DNA from: Desmodesmus armatus
Lineage: Eukaryota > Chlorophyta > Chlorophyceae > Sphaeropleales > Scenedesmaceae
Direction: 5' to 3'
Length of the DNA: 64,000 nt
Assembly (NCBI GenBank): GCA_007449985.2
Contig: VIIQ02000086.1
Location: 124,001 to 188,000, forward strand
A program made the position numbers and the translations under genes. Of this stretch, positions 37,256-48,714 are shown piece by piece (position 1 is the stretch's first letter; each line of letters starts with the position of its first letter). The notes beneath the pieces were generated by a model. It made no database searches, was not told the DNA's origin, and saw nothing but the letters and a program-made list of their open reading frames with translations.

Positions 37256-38358
37256 AGGGTCATCCTGCTGGTGCGACGTTGCACTTGTTGGGTCTGGCTG
37301 CTGCTGGTGCTCCTGCTGCTCCTGCTGTTGAAGCAGGTGGTGGTCCTGTTGGTCCCCCAGGCCCTGCTGTTGCTGCAGCACCCCTGGCAGCTGCTCCAGC
37401 TCCAACTGCTGGTGCTGTGGCTGTGGCTGTGTGGACTCCTGCTGGTGCGGCACTGCGGTAGCAACTGCAGGTGCCACCTCGGCGAGAGCTGCATCAGCTG
37501 TCGGTGACAGCAGGCTGAGCAGCAGGTCGTCAACATCTGCATGCTGCCTTGCTGCTGCCCCTTTGAGGGCTCCTGCAGTACTGCTTGGCCCATCCACTGC
37601 AACCACAGCCCCTGCTGGAACTGCTGTTGATGTCGGTGCAGCTGCATGGGGCTGGGGGGCCAGGTTGGCAGGCCATAGCTGGTCAAGGGGCTCCTTGGAC
37701 GCACCTGCAGGGTCTACAGCTGATGTTGCTGCTGCCATTGAAAAAGCTGCTGCCGGTGCTGCTGGTGCTTCAGCAGCTGTGGGTGCTGCTGGTGCGTCAG
37801 CAGCAGACTGGGGTTGCTCCGGTGCATCTGGCTTTGCAGGTGCTGGCACAGCTGCTGCGGCGTCTACTGGGCTGATGGGGTCATCAGGTATATCTGCCAG
37901 CAGGAGGTCTGCATCTGCCAGCAGTGCGTCACACTCTGACAGCACAGCCGCGGTGGCAGCTGCCTGTGTAGCCTGTGCTGGCCTGGTGCGTGCTGGCCTT
38001 GCTGACGCACTTGCTGGCACAGGGGCTGCTGTGTCAGACAGGAGCATGTCGACATCAGCAAGCAGTGCATCGCAGTCTGCCAGCAGTGCTGCATCTGCTG
38101 CATTTGCCACTGCTGCTGTGGGCGCTGGACCTCCTGCCAGCAAGGCATCTGTTGGGTCCCAGCCCTGAGTGCCTGCTGCTGCATCTGATGCACCAAGGGC
38201 CTCCTGCACAAGCATACAAAACCCAAACAAAAGGATGCAAACCACATGAAAGGGTAACAAGGGCTAGTAGTAGATGACCAACTGCTTGATTGCCACCTGT
38301 ATCGCACCTCCTCCAATGCCAGCAGGTCGGCCAGAATGTCATCCACAGGTCTGGCCAT
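26251..38358 (-). CDS. VPS8: VPS8 homologue, CORVET subunit, with large low-complexity inserts
   Basis: Fifteen exons, all phases closing: 38358-38308, 38203-36419, 36180-35823, 35601-35523, 35189-34967, 34626-34451, 34105-33963, 33605-32887, 32586-32014, 31659-31567, 31294-31077, 30755-30595, 30268-30081, 29700-28512, 28328-26251; about 2677 aa. Exon 2 (595 codons) is mostly Ala/Gln/Pro repeats with repeated LLADxDxLL motifs. A WD40-like propeller follows (YLAVGAASGSALVFQL, LWLAVGHVSGAVTVWEL), then VPS8-type helical repeats (ALVEHFAGLNQPGRVEACVV, VINLCEGCGLYSALTHVYNQ, LLARFEPAAVLPFLQS, FLHERLGDLDAALRLYL). VPS8 tethers Rab5-type early endosomes in CORVET. The usual C-terminal RING is not visible; the end is FDIDELLNWSTANI. 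Exon 9 may instead begin at 32637 (17 codons longer). Confidence 0.88.
33803..33822. repeat. poly-C tract in VPS8 intron
   Basis: About 20 consecutive Cs, followed directly by six As, lie in the intron between exons 7 and 8 (33606-33962). A related C-rich, TTCGGGCTAA-containing stretch lies in another VPS8 intron at about 30965-31070. Confidence 0.95.
37212..37254 (-). repeat. CAG repeat encoding polyglutamine in VPS8 exon 2
   Basis: About 14-15 CTG units on the plus strand read as uninterrupted CAG (Gln) on the coding strand. They lie within a longer Gln-rich stretch and the frame is maintained through the repeat. Confidence 0.9.
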
Positions 38359-38631
38359 GGGTGCCTGCCCCAGATGCAGACCACCAAGGTCTACACAGAC
38401 ACCATCAGCATTGCAAGTGTTCAGCAGACATGATACAACTGCAGCTCCACAATGATCTCATCTATCTATACCCCCCACGCGGACAGAGTCTGGGCACGTG
38501 ATATAGAGCAACCCTTATATCAGCATTTGATAAATTTCCCAGCCCACACGGCATTCAGTCAAGCCGTGAAAGGGATGACATGTCACATGATCTGTGTTTT
38601 TGTCGTGTGACCCTGCTCCAGCGTTCTGTAC
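38359..38631. promoter_or_regulatory. VPS8/LRR bidirectional intergenic region
   Basis: 273 bp between the VPS8 start (minus) and the LRR gene's most upstream in-frame ATG (plus). If the LRR gene instead starts at its second in-frame ATG (38728), the gap is 369 bp. No other feature seen. Confidence 0.5.
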
Positions 38632-41600
38632 ATGCATATACGGCGACTTTTGCTTGGTTATGACATTGATGTTTGTGGTACTCAATCCACATCCGTTGTG
38701 CAACTGCCTGTACAGACCCCTCAAGTTATGGGCCCGCCAACCTTGGAGCGCATCTGCATGGAGGTAAGGCCTCACTCCTTGACCTCACACTGTCTTTTTG
38801 ATCTTTTTCGGATGTAAAAACAACTTCAGGGCCTTGGAGAGTGGGAATGTGAATGCTCATGCGATGCAGCTGCATGCAGGTGCTTGCCTCGAGCCGCGAC
38901 CCCTACTTCCAGCTTCAGAAGCGTAGGATGCAGGTATAAACATGCAGGTGTTCGTTTGAGCTTGACTTGCATACTAAGTTCTTGATCCTCGACGTGACAC
39001 AAGCTGACTCCATTCCTGACATGGCCATGGAAGCTGCAGGGGTAGCGGGGTGGGGACATCCGCGTGCCCAATTAGGCCAGCCACCCGCGCCGTGCGTTGA
39101 GCCTGCTGAGTGGCAACTACGCAATTGCACTTGTTTCTGCACACTTGTGCCGATGCAGATACTGCCTGAAGGCATGCCCTACTCCAGCTGCTTCTACACT
39201 TTCAGAGGCTGCACGCAGCCAGCCAGCTTGATGCATTCCGAGACAGCGCCACAGTCTTGCACATCACCCCCGCTGCAGGGATACATCTGGATGCAGAGTG
39301 GCTCGCACACATCTGCAGCTTGAGGTGGGCAGTCTCGGTCCTTGTACTGTACCGGTCCCTCAAAGCAGTGGGCGACATACACGTCTGTAGACACACTGTG
39401 CGCAATGATTCAATGTGCATGGAGATGGTAAGCCCTGTGTGTGTCATGCGAGGCTGCATTGGGTGTTGTGGCCTGCTGCACAGGCACGTACACACCCTGA
39501 GCATCAGGGATGTGCCAAGGTTGAAGGACAAGGCAATGGCCCCGCTGGCAGCTGCAGCAGCCCAGGGCAGGCTTATGCACCTTGACCTTTCAGGGTGCAG
39601 TGGGCTGACCAGCAGGAGCCTGGCTGTGCTGGGGAAGCTGACCAGCTTACACAGCCTGGTGTTGACAGGTCAGCAGCAAGGCTCCTGCAGCCTTGGTTCA
39701 TAGTGACTCCACTCAGCCGTGACTCAGCTCACTGCCTTGTGCTGCTCATGAAACTGTCGACAGTGGTTCTTTGCACATCTGATGTCTTGCTGGAAATGCC
39801 AAAGGTTAGGAGTTGACTGTGCTCAGTGTGTTGCAGACATGGCTGCTCTATCTCGTACTGGCAACTTGCCTTGAAGGCGGTCTGGCTGTGAATAACTCAT
39901 CAGTGCGTCCACTGTCACACTGATGTGTGCAGGCACAGGCATGCGACCACCCCTGTTGGGGCACCTGTCAGCTCTGCAGCACCTCACCCGCCTCCACCTT
40001 GGTGGCTGTGACATCACTGACGCCGACATCAACCAGCACATAGCAGCCTTCACATCCCTGCAGGACTTAGACCTCTGGGGCTGCGCAGCAGGTGATCCCT
40101 CAGCACGACACCTCACCACCGGCATACTGCCTAGCCTGTGCAAGCTCAGCATGGCTTGGAGCCAGCTGGCCTCAGCTCTGCCGCTGCTGCCGGGGCTGAC
40201 ATACCTGGACCTGTCGCATTGCAAGCTGGGAGGCAGCCTCAGTGATGCGGACTTTGTGGCGGCAGCAGCGATGCAGCAGCTGAGGGTGGTGCTGCTGGTG
40301 CAGGCAGAGGTTGATGCCATGGGCTGCGAGCTGCTGGAGACCTTGCTGAGGTGGGCCTGGTCACATGCACCATCATGCAGCAGCTGCCGAACCTAAGGCA
40401 CATCTTGCGGTTTGCCAGCACGGCGTGTTTCTCCACGGCATGACCCTCCTGTTGGCGCAGAAGCAATACACTTGAGGAGTCCTTTGTTTCTGCAGCAAGC
40501 AACAAGCCTGGGCAGTTCTGCCATCCGCATGGTTTTGAGTGCGCACTCTCCGCACCAGTCAGACTGACACCTGTTTGCCTACATTGCTGCATTGCAGGGC
40601 CAGTGCTGCCAACCTGCAGGTTCTGGACCTCACTATGGCCTCCCTTGCAAGCCAGCTGCCTCTGTTGCTCGCCCTTGAGGCTGCACAGCAACTCTCCGCG
40701 CTGAGCTTGGCCGGCACCCAACTAGCAGACGACTTTCTGCCAGCGCTGTCAGCCTGCAGCTCACTGCAAACCCTGAACCTCAGCCTGAACCCCAGCATCA
40801 CGGCAGCAGGGCTGGGGGCAACCCTGCCCGGGTTTGCGTTGCAGCTGCAGCGGCTTGACCTGCGGGGCACTGGGGTGGGCAACACAGTGCTGCCGGTGCT
40901 GAAGCACCTGCCGCAGCTGCAGCAGCTCGTTCTGGCTGCCACTGCCATCACCTGGGAGTCAAAGGCAGCAGCCGCGGGAGTGGGCTTTGAGGGTGAAGCA
41001 GTGGGGCACTTAGGTATACGAGCAGGGGGCCGGGCAGGTGGCGCTGTAGGTGCTGCTGGGTTGCCAGCTTGGCAGCCAGGCAGCGCAAGTGAGGCTCCCA
41101 TAGTGCAGTGCAGGGGTCCAAGCAAGCCAGCTGCAGGCTGGGCAAGCCTGCGTATGCTGGATGTCACCAACGCCCAGCTGACGGAGGGGGGTGTTGTGGA
41201 GCTGATGGCAGAGTTGGCTGAGTCAGCAGCAGGTGGTGGCTGCGTCCTGCAGGCATTGCATGTCGGCAGTGCAGCGGGCAAGCTTGGCCGCAAGGCGTTG
41301 ACAAGCCTGGGCCGACTCGCGTCTCTTGAGCAGCTCACACTACAGGTGTGTGGACAGCGACGGGATACGGAGTTTGGACTGCTACTGTCAGCTCTCAGAA
41401 GTCTATGCACAGGCTGCGCAGCAAGCATACAGCGCATGCTTGCTCAACCACCCAGCGTATGCTCATCGCCTGTAGGTGCTAGGCAACCGGTTAGGTGCTA
41501 GGCTGGGGTACCCCAAGCATGATCAGAACCAAACTGGGGCAACTGGCTTTGCTGAAATGACACGACCGTGGACAGTTGCTGTTGTGAGGTGCGCTGCTCT

Positions 41601-42313
41601 GTTGCACCATGCTGTGACTTGGTGCCTGTTGTGCCCTGCTGTGCATGCAGGACTGGGCGCTAACTGACAGGGACTTGCGACACCTGCACTCCCTCGAGCA
41701 GCTGCACACGCTGCACATCAAAGGTGCCGACCCTTGGCTGCTGTCAGACGATGCCCTGCTGCAGCTTGTCAGTGAGCTCCCGCTGCTCAGCAGCCTCACT
41801 CGTGACAGCCGCTCGCTGCTGCAAACAGGTGTTGGTGCTGCAGCAGCGGAGGCCCCTGCAGGCCTCACCACTACTGGCAGCCCTCTTGCCCCTGAGCAGC
41901 TCCCAGGGACGGCGTCCTACATGACTACCAGCAGTGCAGTGCCTGTCAGCAGCAGCCGTGACAGCATTTGGCCAGCAGGGCCTCTGCCACAGGATCATCA
42001 GTCCCTGCAGGAGCCATTGGTGGCATCCCCATGGCTGCAGCGCAGGCCTTCACAACGTGCTGGAGCACAGCACTCGGCTGGGGGTGTGCGACAGGGCTCT
42101 GCAAGCAAAGCAGGCAGCAGCGGTGGCGGGACAGTGTACCAGCGGCTGTCTGCTTATGATGAGCGCTTCAGGTACAACACAGAAGACCTGCTTGCACTGC
42201 GTGGCCTGACCATTGAAGATTCTGCTGCTGCCAACACTGCAGTTATCCCTCCGATAACCGCTGACATCAGTCAGATACTGCCTGCAGAAATTAGGGCTGA
42301 TGCCACCTGGTGA
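38632..42313 (+). CDS. leucine-rich-repeat protein (RNI/AMN1-like)
   Basis: Seven exons: 38632-38763, 38880-38933, 39206-39324, 39484-39668, 39933-40350, 40598-41345, 41651-42313; about 772 aa, phases closing. Several LRRs are seen: HVHTLSIRDVPRLKDKAMAP, LMHLDLSGCSGLTSRSLAVL, LTRLHLGGCDITDADINQHI, LQDLDLWGCA, LTYLDLSHCKL, LQVLDLTMASL, LQTLNLSLNPSITAAGLGAT, LQRLDLRGTGVGNTVLPVL, LRMLDVTNAQLTEGGVVELM. This is the cysteine-containing/RI-like type common in algal and plant proteins. The N-terminus (PPTLERICMEVLASSRDPYF) resembles the first helices of an F-box-like segment, but that is uncertain. The last ~170 residues are Ser/Gly/Ala-rich and unstructured. There is no signal peptide, membrane segment or kinase domain. 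The start could instead be ATG 38728. Exon 2's donor (gtataa) is weak. A TGTAA lies at 42368. Confidence 0.75.
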
Positions 42314-43457
42314 CGTATTACGTACAGTCTGCCAGGGAGGCGGGCGCAGGCCTGATTGAGATGTCAGTGTAACGACGTATATGAAGGCACGTGTAGCAGC
42401 AACTGGTTCATCTTCTTTTTCCAACCAGTTCATCATGAGCAAGCCATCAACAATGCTGACTGCAGTGTTGCTTGCACATTGATATTCACACTGGTCACAT
42501 GCTTCATAACTTACAAACCCAGGTTACACAGGGCCACACGCATACTCAGATAACAAAAGTGGTGCCCATGGCGATATTCTTGCATACACATCATCATACT
42601 CCCAAGCAATCTGGCAGCTTGTCAACAGCCAGGTATTCTACAAATCGCCCACTACAGCGCAATGTCAAAATGCCGGGCTAAAAATAGTTGTTGATCAGAC
42701 CTGTGCAGGATGATTTGGCGGGATATGGGCGGCACCGAAAAGCAGGTGTGAAAGTGCATGAACACACAAACACTCATGCGGCTGCCCCAAAGTGAAAAAC
42801 AAGTGGACCCGTTGCACAGCAACATGTACACTCAGTCAGGATGCGTAACTGCCTGGTGCCAAAGTGCCTGGTGCCAACAGAACACAACACCCGGCAAACC
42901 CCTGAACAGGAGACTGCAGCAGACTGTGATCTGCGGTTCCCAAAATTGCTGGGCTGATTGCCTCCTGTTCGACTAGTCAACATTCAAACCACACAGAGGG
43001 GCCAAAAATACCAGAGGGATGCCTGCTGCCCCATGTCACAAGACGCTATGCCACACCCGAAAATGCAGGGCACCTGCAACAGGGCCTGCTGCAGCCTGCA
43101 GTGCTGATAAACAACAGGAAAGGTAGTACAAACACAACAGCCGCTTGGCTGCAAATACTGCCATACAAGGCGCACAATGCAAGGAGCAGACGGGCAGTCA
43201 CCAGCACTGAACGAGCCCCTTTGCTGACACACTGTCGACTACACACACACAGACACAACACACTCAGCAACAAAGCTGGACCTGCAGAAACGTCCGAGCA
43301 ATGCTGTGCACCACACACCCAACAGCAACTGCCAACGCCTGCTGCGCAGCTGGCAGATGACTTGACATGCTGCTCACTACACCCGGACCTCTCAGAGAGG
43401 CATCAGCACAGAGGGGCGAGCGCTGTTGAGCTCTGCTGCCACGCCGGTCTGCAAAGC
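42314..43457. other. convergent intergenic region (LRR / EF-hand 3' ends)
   Basis: 1.14 kb with no supported coding exon. TGTAA at 42368-42372 fits the LRR transcript. TTACA motifs (minus-strand TGTAA) near 42508 and 42523 are far from the EF-hand gene but in the right orientation. Confidence 0.5.
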
Positions 43458-44556
43458 TCACTCCTCCAGCTCGCTCAGGGATGCAGCCTGGGTGCTCTTC
43501 AGCTCAGCAACAGCCAGGTGGAAGATGAAGTCTGCAAACTCAGACCTCTCCACGGTGCCATTGTCATTTGTGTCGATCGCTGCAGCACAGTGAGACAACG
43601 CAAGGGTGTGAATGTACGGGCACCAAACCCCACACCACTGCAAACCAAGGCCAATTATCAAGCTATGCCAGCACCAATCCTTCCTTGCAAGACATGTTTA
43701 TTTACATGCCACAAAAGCCGAGACAAGGCCAGGGTGGCGCCAGCAACAAACGCACACTCCCATCTGCTGCCGCCCTGCTGTAGCAGCCAGCAGGCATGGG
43801 TGGCAAGTGTGAGCTCACCATCAATGAACTCCTGGACCTGTGCCTCCTCAGCCTCAACGCCACGGCTGTTCAGTGCGTGTGCAATCTCCACAGCCGTCAG
43901 GTGACCGTCACCATCCTCATCAAACTCGGTAAAGATGTGGTCCAGGGGGTCATTGAAGGTGGCAGAGGGGATGCGCCGCCGGCGCTCCCAGATCTGTCGG
44001 CAACACACACAATGTACGACCCTTGAGTGTGTGGTAAGCAGGACAGCAGACCACTGACAGGATGAGCCTGGACACTGAACGGCATATCCACCTTCTGCAC
44101 CAGACTTGTGGGGTCGCATGCACCCTGCCGCGGCAGCACCAGCACCCTAGCACACTCGCAACCGCAAATACACTCACCGCTGCTGCGAACTGCTGCATGC
44201 CGGGCATGCGCAACTTGACAGGCTTGGCTGACTCAAGGGCATGCATGAACGCCTCATGTGCAGACTCGCGCTCCTCCTGAGGCCCTGCAGGCAGAGTGGG
44301 TGTGGTGTGAAACTGCTGTAGTTGTGCACTACTTTGATGCCGGTTGGCTGACAGCTGCACATGGAGCAGGTCGACAGCAGCAGGCTGGACCCCTCTGCGA
44401 CTGCATACCTGGGAACACTTCCTTGGGTTGAGCAGAGATCCTGACAGGGGACAGTCGGACTGGTACGTGCGCCTTGTTTGGACGTGGCACGCAGCAAGCC
44501 CTGCTAAGGCCGGAGCTGAGCAGCATCTGAACCATCCTGCACAGCAAGGTGGCCAA
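43458..44556 (-). CDS. organelle-targeted EF-hand calcium-binding protein
   Basis: Four exons: 44556-44409, 44284-44178, 43993-43819, 43579-43458; 183 aa, phases closing. The first ~45 residues (MATLLCRMVQMLLSSGLSRA, then basic and Ser/Pro-rich) look like a plastid or mitochondrial transit peptide. Two EF-hands follow: loop 1 DEDGDGHLTAVE (canonical D-x-D-x-D-G spacing, Glu at 12) and loop 2 DTNDNGTVERSE, split by an intron just before it. The segment between, HALNSRGVEAEEAQVQEFID, is the linking helix. It most resembles small plant chloroplast EF-hand proteins of unknown role. A calcium sensor or buffer function is inferred. It lies 625 bp downstream of RF2 on the same strand. Confidence 0.8.
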
Positions 44557-45181
44557 ATTTCACGTGCTCGGCTTTCAGCATTTCAGGACCTTCACTATGG
44601 GCTGAGCTGTGCAACTAAGAACCTTGCCACGCACAGCAAGCAAGGAACGCTAGCCACAACGTCAGCCGAGCTTCCGAAAGTGGTCGTGGACAAACAACCC
44701 CGCCAGTCCCACTGCAGGCACACACGAGGCTGATCAGGAGAATGATCAAAAGCCAAGCTCACCTGCAAGGCTTCTGTACGAAATCAAGCTTTACGGAACA
44801 GATGTAGGATGTCGGAACTGTGTATGTAGTGCTACGATAAGGAAAGCAACGGAAAGCACTCTGGGACAAAAGCTCGTTTGTTGGTGAACGTTTGACAGCA
44901 GATGGACAGTAACAACATATGACGACACAACAGTCCAAGGGTTTCAGGGTGGGTTTCAAGGTGGGACCTTGGCGAGGGTACAGAAGAAAGCAGAAGTGGC
45001 ACCAATTCGCAATTGAGGCTGCGGCCACCATCTCTGAGACCGGGTCTGTCCTGGCAATCCTGACTGCACCACCAGCTGCCAGCCTGGCTCCTGATTCTGA
45101 CTGACTCCATACACACAACTGCAGTTGGCAGTTGGTCAGGGCCGAGGAGCAGGATGCAGATATCGCTGTCATCAACAGCCA
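44557..45181. promoter_or_regulatory. intergenic between RF2 stop and EF-hand start
   Basis: 625 bp holding the RF2 3' UTR and the EF-hand promoter/5' UTR. No other feature supported. Confidence 0.4.
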
Positions 45182-46148
45182 TCACTGCGCAGTCGGTGCT
45201 GCCAGGCGTGCCTCCTGCTGCTGCTTGCTTTTGTGTCTTAGGTACTGGCTGATGAAAACATCCAGGTTGCCATCCATGACCGCCGTGATATCATTTGTTT
45301 CGCAGCCTGCGACAGCACCGGGAGAACGGCTTTGAGTCAACAAGAGGGTCCTGCAAACCAGCTAGGACACACTGTCCAAAACGGGTTCGAGGCCACTTCC
45401 TACTCCACAGCAACCTGACATGTGCCCTAAATGACACCCCTTCTCCTACACCTCACACTGCACCACCAACCCACCTGTCCTTGTGTCTTTTACCAGCTTG
45501 TATGGATGGAACACTGCATTGACAGCAGCAAGCAAGCAACAAGGCAAAAACGAACCTCAACGCTGGCTGCAGCAACGTGCAACAGGGCAACAGGGGCTGG
45601 GCTGGTGGCAACACATGCAACATAACTTGGCTGCATGCAAGCTTTCTGGTTGCCAACAGCCCATGCACAGCTGGCTGCAGCTACCCTAGCGCCACCAGTG
45701 TTGCACTCAACGTGGCATAGGGCACCTACCATAGTTGCGGATTTGCTGTCCCCACTCGGCTTTGACGATGTCGCCCCGTATGTCTGCCAGCGCAGCTGCC
45801 TGCTGCTCTTCCAGCACCACCAGCAGCTTGGCCACCAAGCGCTCCATGGCAGTGGCACGGTTCTGCAGCTGTGTGCGGTGCTCCGTGCACTTGACAGCCA
45901 AACCAGTGGGTAGGTGCACAAGCCGAACACCTGCAGCCAGGACAAACACAGGCAAGTCAACACAGCTTGGCTGGGAAAACACCCAGAGGCAGACATGTAT
46001 TGTAGCGCCGTGCCAAGTCAAGTCCCCAGAGAGGGGTCTCTAAAGTAGAAAGAGAGCTCCCTCTGACGCTGCGATACCACCAACAGGTGTGGCTACAACT
46101 GGTTGGGTTGGCTGACTGGACGGCCGACACCTGCGTGGAACTCATCCC

Positions 46149-46190
<42 letters not shown>

Positions 46191-48299
46191 AGGAATAGAA
46201 TAGAAAGCACACCTGTCTCCACCTTGTTGACGTTTTGGCCGCCCTTGCCGCCGGCGCGCATGAAGGACACCTCCAGGTCCTTGTCAGGGATGACCAGCCG
46301 CTGCTTGTCTGACCCCTGCTCCTCCAGCAGGGGCAGCACCTCCACGCCTGCAAAGCTGGTCTGGCGCAGCCCCTTGGCGTTGAAGGGAGAGCTGCGCACC
46401 AGGCGGTGCGTGCCCTTCTCGCCTGCAGGCAGGACAATACATGGGATTAGCTTACACAAAGGGTTGCTAGACACAGTGGCTCGGTGCCTGGCCCATGCTC
46501 AACATCCTGCCAATGCAGGACAGACTCAGGCGTCAGTGCTGACATGAGAATGTCAATGACCGCAACACCTGCACCAAACCTGTGGGCTGTGCCAGTTCCA
46601 GACACCACCAGTCAGCTTGAGCTTTCCCAACACCGCACCGCAATGGCATGCACCGTCGACAGGCAGCTTTGTGATTGCAACCAGCTGCCACTGAGCATGT
46701 CTTTTGGCAAAAAAACACTCAAAGTAGGCAAGCCGCTGAAAGGCGGTCTTACTTGGAGGCACACACACACAGGCCACTCACCTTTGAGGTAACCGTACGC
46801 CCATCTCCCCCTTATGGAGAGCTCGACACCCTTGATCCCAGCCTCCTCGCCTGCACTCCTGTCAGACACAGTACAGCTAAAGCCCTGGTCAGCCGCCCAG
46901 CGGACGTACATGCGCTCAAGCATCTCGGCCCAGTCCATGGCATCCACACCACCTGCAGCACCACCAAGCAAGCCTCAGCAACCAACCCAACGGAACAACA
47001 TGCCTGCCTCAACCTGACTTGAAACTTGTGCGCTGCAGCCAGCTGCATCCTGCAGAGAACAGAACAGCGGCAGTGGCCGCAAGTCATCAGTATATATGCG
47101 CATATATGCGCATGGGCAGTGGATGAGGTCCCGATGTAACTGATTACCTGCGCCCGCTGTGATGCTAAGCAGCGCCCCCGCTTCATCATAGGGGCCTGCC
47201 AGCAGCATGCGCAGCTCCCACTTGTCCAAGCCGCTGCTGAGTTGCTGCAGGGAAGCCCTCGCCTGCTGCAGGAGGGACGCCAGCTCACTCTCATCACTGG
47301 CTGCAGGCACTGAGCTGTCTGATTCCAACTCTGCCAGCTCTATGGCAAAGCCAGCATCGTCCAGCAACCCTTGAAACCTGGGCAGCATTACAGGGGGCAC
47401 ACAAGGCGCACACATGTCAGGCTCCCCTGGCTCGTAATCCAACTGCAGGGCAGTGAGACTTACAGGCCGCTAGTGGCACTGCCCATAGCTCTGCTGGTCA
47501 TGGCCAAGGCAGATGCAGTTACGCCAGGGCACATGCCGGCAGGGCTACTGGATTCCATGCAAAGATGTTACCTTTCTGCCATGTAAGCAGCCCATGCTGC
47601 TGCCTGCAAGGCGGCTGCCGCCCAGCACACAAGGCCCCTGGTGCAGCCGCAACACGGCATGCTGTTCTGCTGTGGCAGTTTCTGGCTCACCCTTCCACCT
47701 GTGCTAGCTCATCCTTGAGCGCGCTGATTTCTGTAACCAGGGCCTGAGCCGTGGCAGGGTCATCCCAGATGGAATCGCTGCTGGCATCGTTCTGCAGTGC
47801 CGCCAAGCGCGCCTTGGTTCCGGCCACATCTGCCAGCTGCAGCGCTTGGCTCAGCCGCTCAGCTGCAGCATCATGCTGCAGTCAACCCACCAAAGGCGTG
47901 TCGGCAGCGCCATCTGTTACAGTGTGTTGTGGGGGGCTGGCAGTACGTGAGTGCTTGGAAGAAGCAGCTTCTGCAGCCTGTCCTCACCAGGCGCTTCACA
48001 GCTGCAATTGAGTCTGTCTCGCCAGTTACGTTTGCTGTGCTGCGTGCTGCCGTGTAGCGTGTGGTGTGTAGCCTGCCAACATCATGGGGTGGCCGCAGCA
48101 GAGGGCTGGTACCAGGCTGCGGGTGTGGCAAAGAGGTTACTGCTTGTACTGCTGCTGCTGGTGCTACACAGTGGTGCTGCTGACTGCAAGGAAGCTGCAG
48201 GGTAGGAGCACAGCGATGAGGTCTTTGAGGGAGCCTGCCAGCCACCAGCAAGCGTTGCAGGCCAGCGAGAGAGTGCTGCTGCCGGCTCAACAGGTGCAT
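45182..48299 (-). CDS. PRFB: organellar peptide chain release factor 2 (RF2/PrfB)
   Basis: Eight exons: 48299-47988, 47875-47691, 47377-47148, 46952-46782, 46422-46213, 45930-45730, 45513-45475, 45306-45182; 490 aa, all phases closing. A ~95-residue basic, Ser/Gln-rich leader fits an organelle (probably plastid) transit peptide. The RF2 body follows: [16 protein letters not shown] coiled coil, [19 protein letters not shown], stop-codon-reading SPF motif (RSSPFNAKG) and catalytic GGQ in [16 protein letters not shown], then [17 protein letters not shown] and the conserved [23 protein letters not shown] rather than PxT identifies RF2, so it should terminate at UGA/UAA. The [11 protein letters not shown] piece comes from a 39-nt microexon. 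Its start lies 415 bp from the divergent DEX1 start. Confidence 0.93.
46150..46190. repeat. CAG trinucleotide repeat in RF2 intron
   Basis: About 13 CAG units on the plus strand (CTG on the gene strand) lie near the donor end of the intron 45931-46212, about 25 bp from the exon carrying the GGQ motif. Confidence 0.95.
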
Positions 48300-48714
48300 T
48301 GCCAGTTGAGAAGTGTGCTGTCTTGATCAGCTGTCCGTGGTGACACCGAAGATGCTGTAATGGCTTCTGGGCAGCTGAATCAACCAAGCAAGGTTCCAAC
48401 TCTTTGCATGTTATTGGGGTACAGGTATTGTACCCGTAGGTTTCTGTCACTGGGCCAGCATAATGGGTGTGCTCTTGGCCAAATTTGATGACTCGTTCCC
48501 CCTGATTTGGTAGGAGCAGCTGGTGTGCCTCGTTGTCTATTTATCACAAGCACAGCACTCAGATCCCCACACAGATCACTGCTTCCATTTTCAACCCCGA
48601 AGGGCTTGCTTGCATCGGGTAGCACCCGATCTTTCCATCACACATTGCTGTACGTGTGCAGTCGTTGCGTCAGCATGCGGCCATGATGCTGGAGGACCAT
48701 CATTGCTGAGGGGG
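48300..48714. promoter_or_regulatory. RF2/DEX1 bidirectional intergenic region
   Basis: 415 bp between divergent start codons. An upstream frame continuous with DEX1 exon 1 opens at 48523, but the ATG at 48715 directly precedes a signal peptide and is the better start. Confidence 0.5.

Noticed and set aside
36999..38168. Plus-strand Ala/Ser-rich open frames opposite VPS8 exon 2
   Set aside because: Composition mirrors the coding strand. The minus frame alone joins in phase to VPS8 exons on both sides.
48523..48714. Upstream extension of DEX1 (ATG at 48523)
   Set aside because: The frame is open, but the added residues resemble no DEX1 sequence and would bury the signal peptide that begins at 48715.
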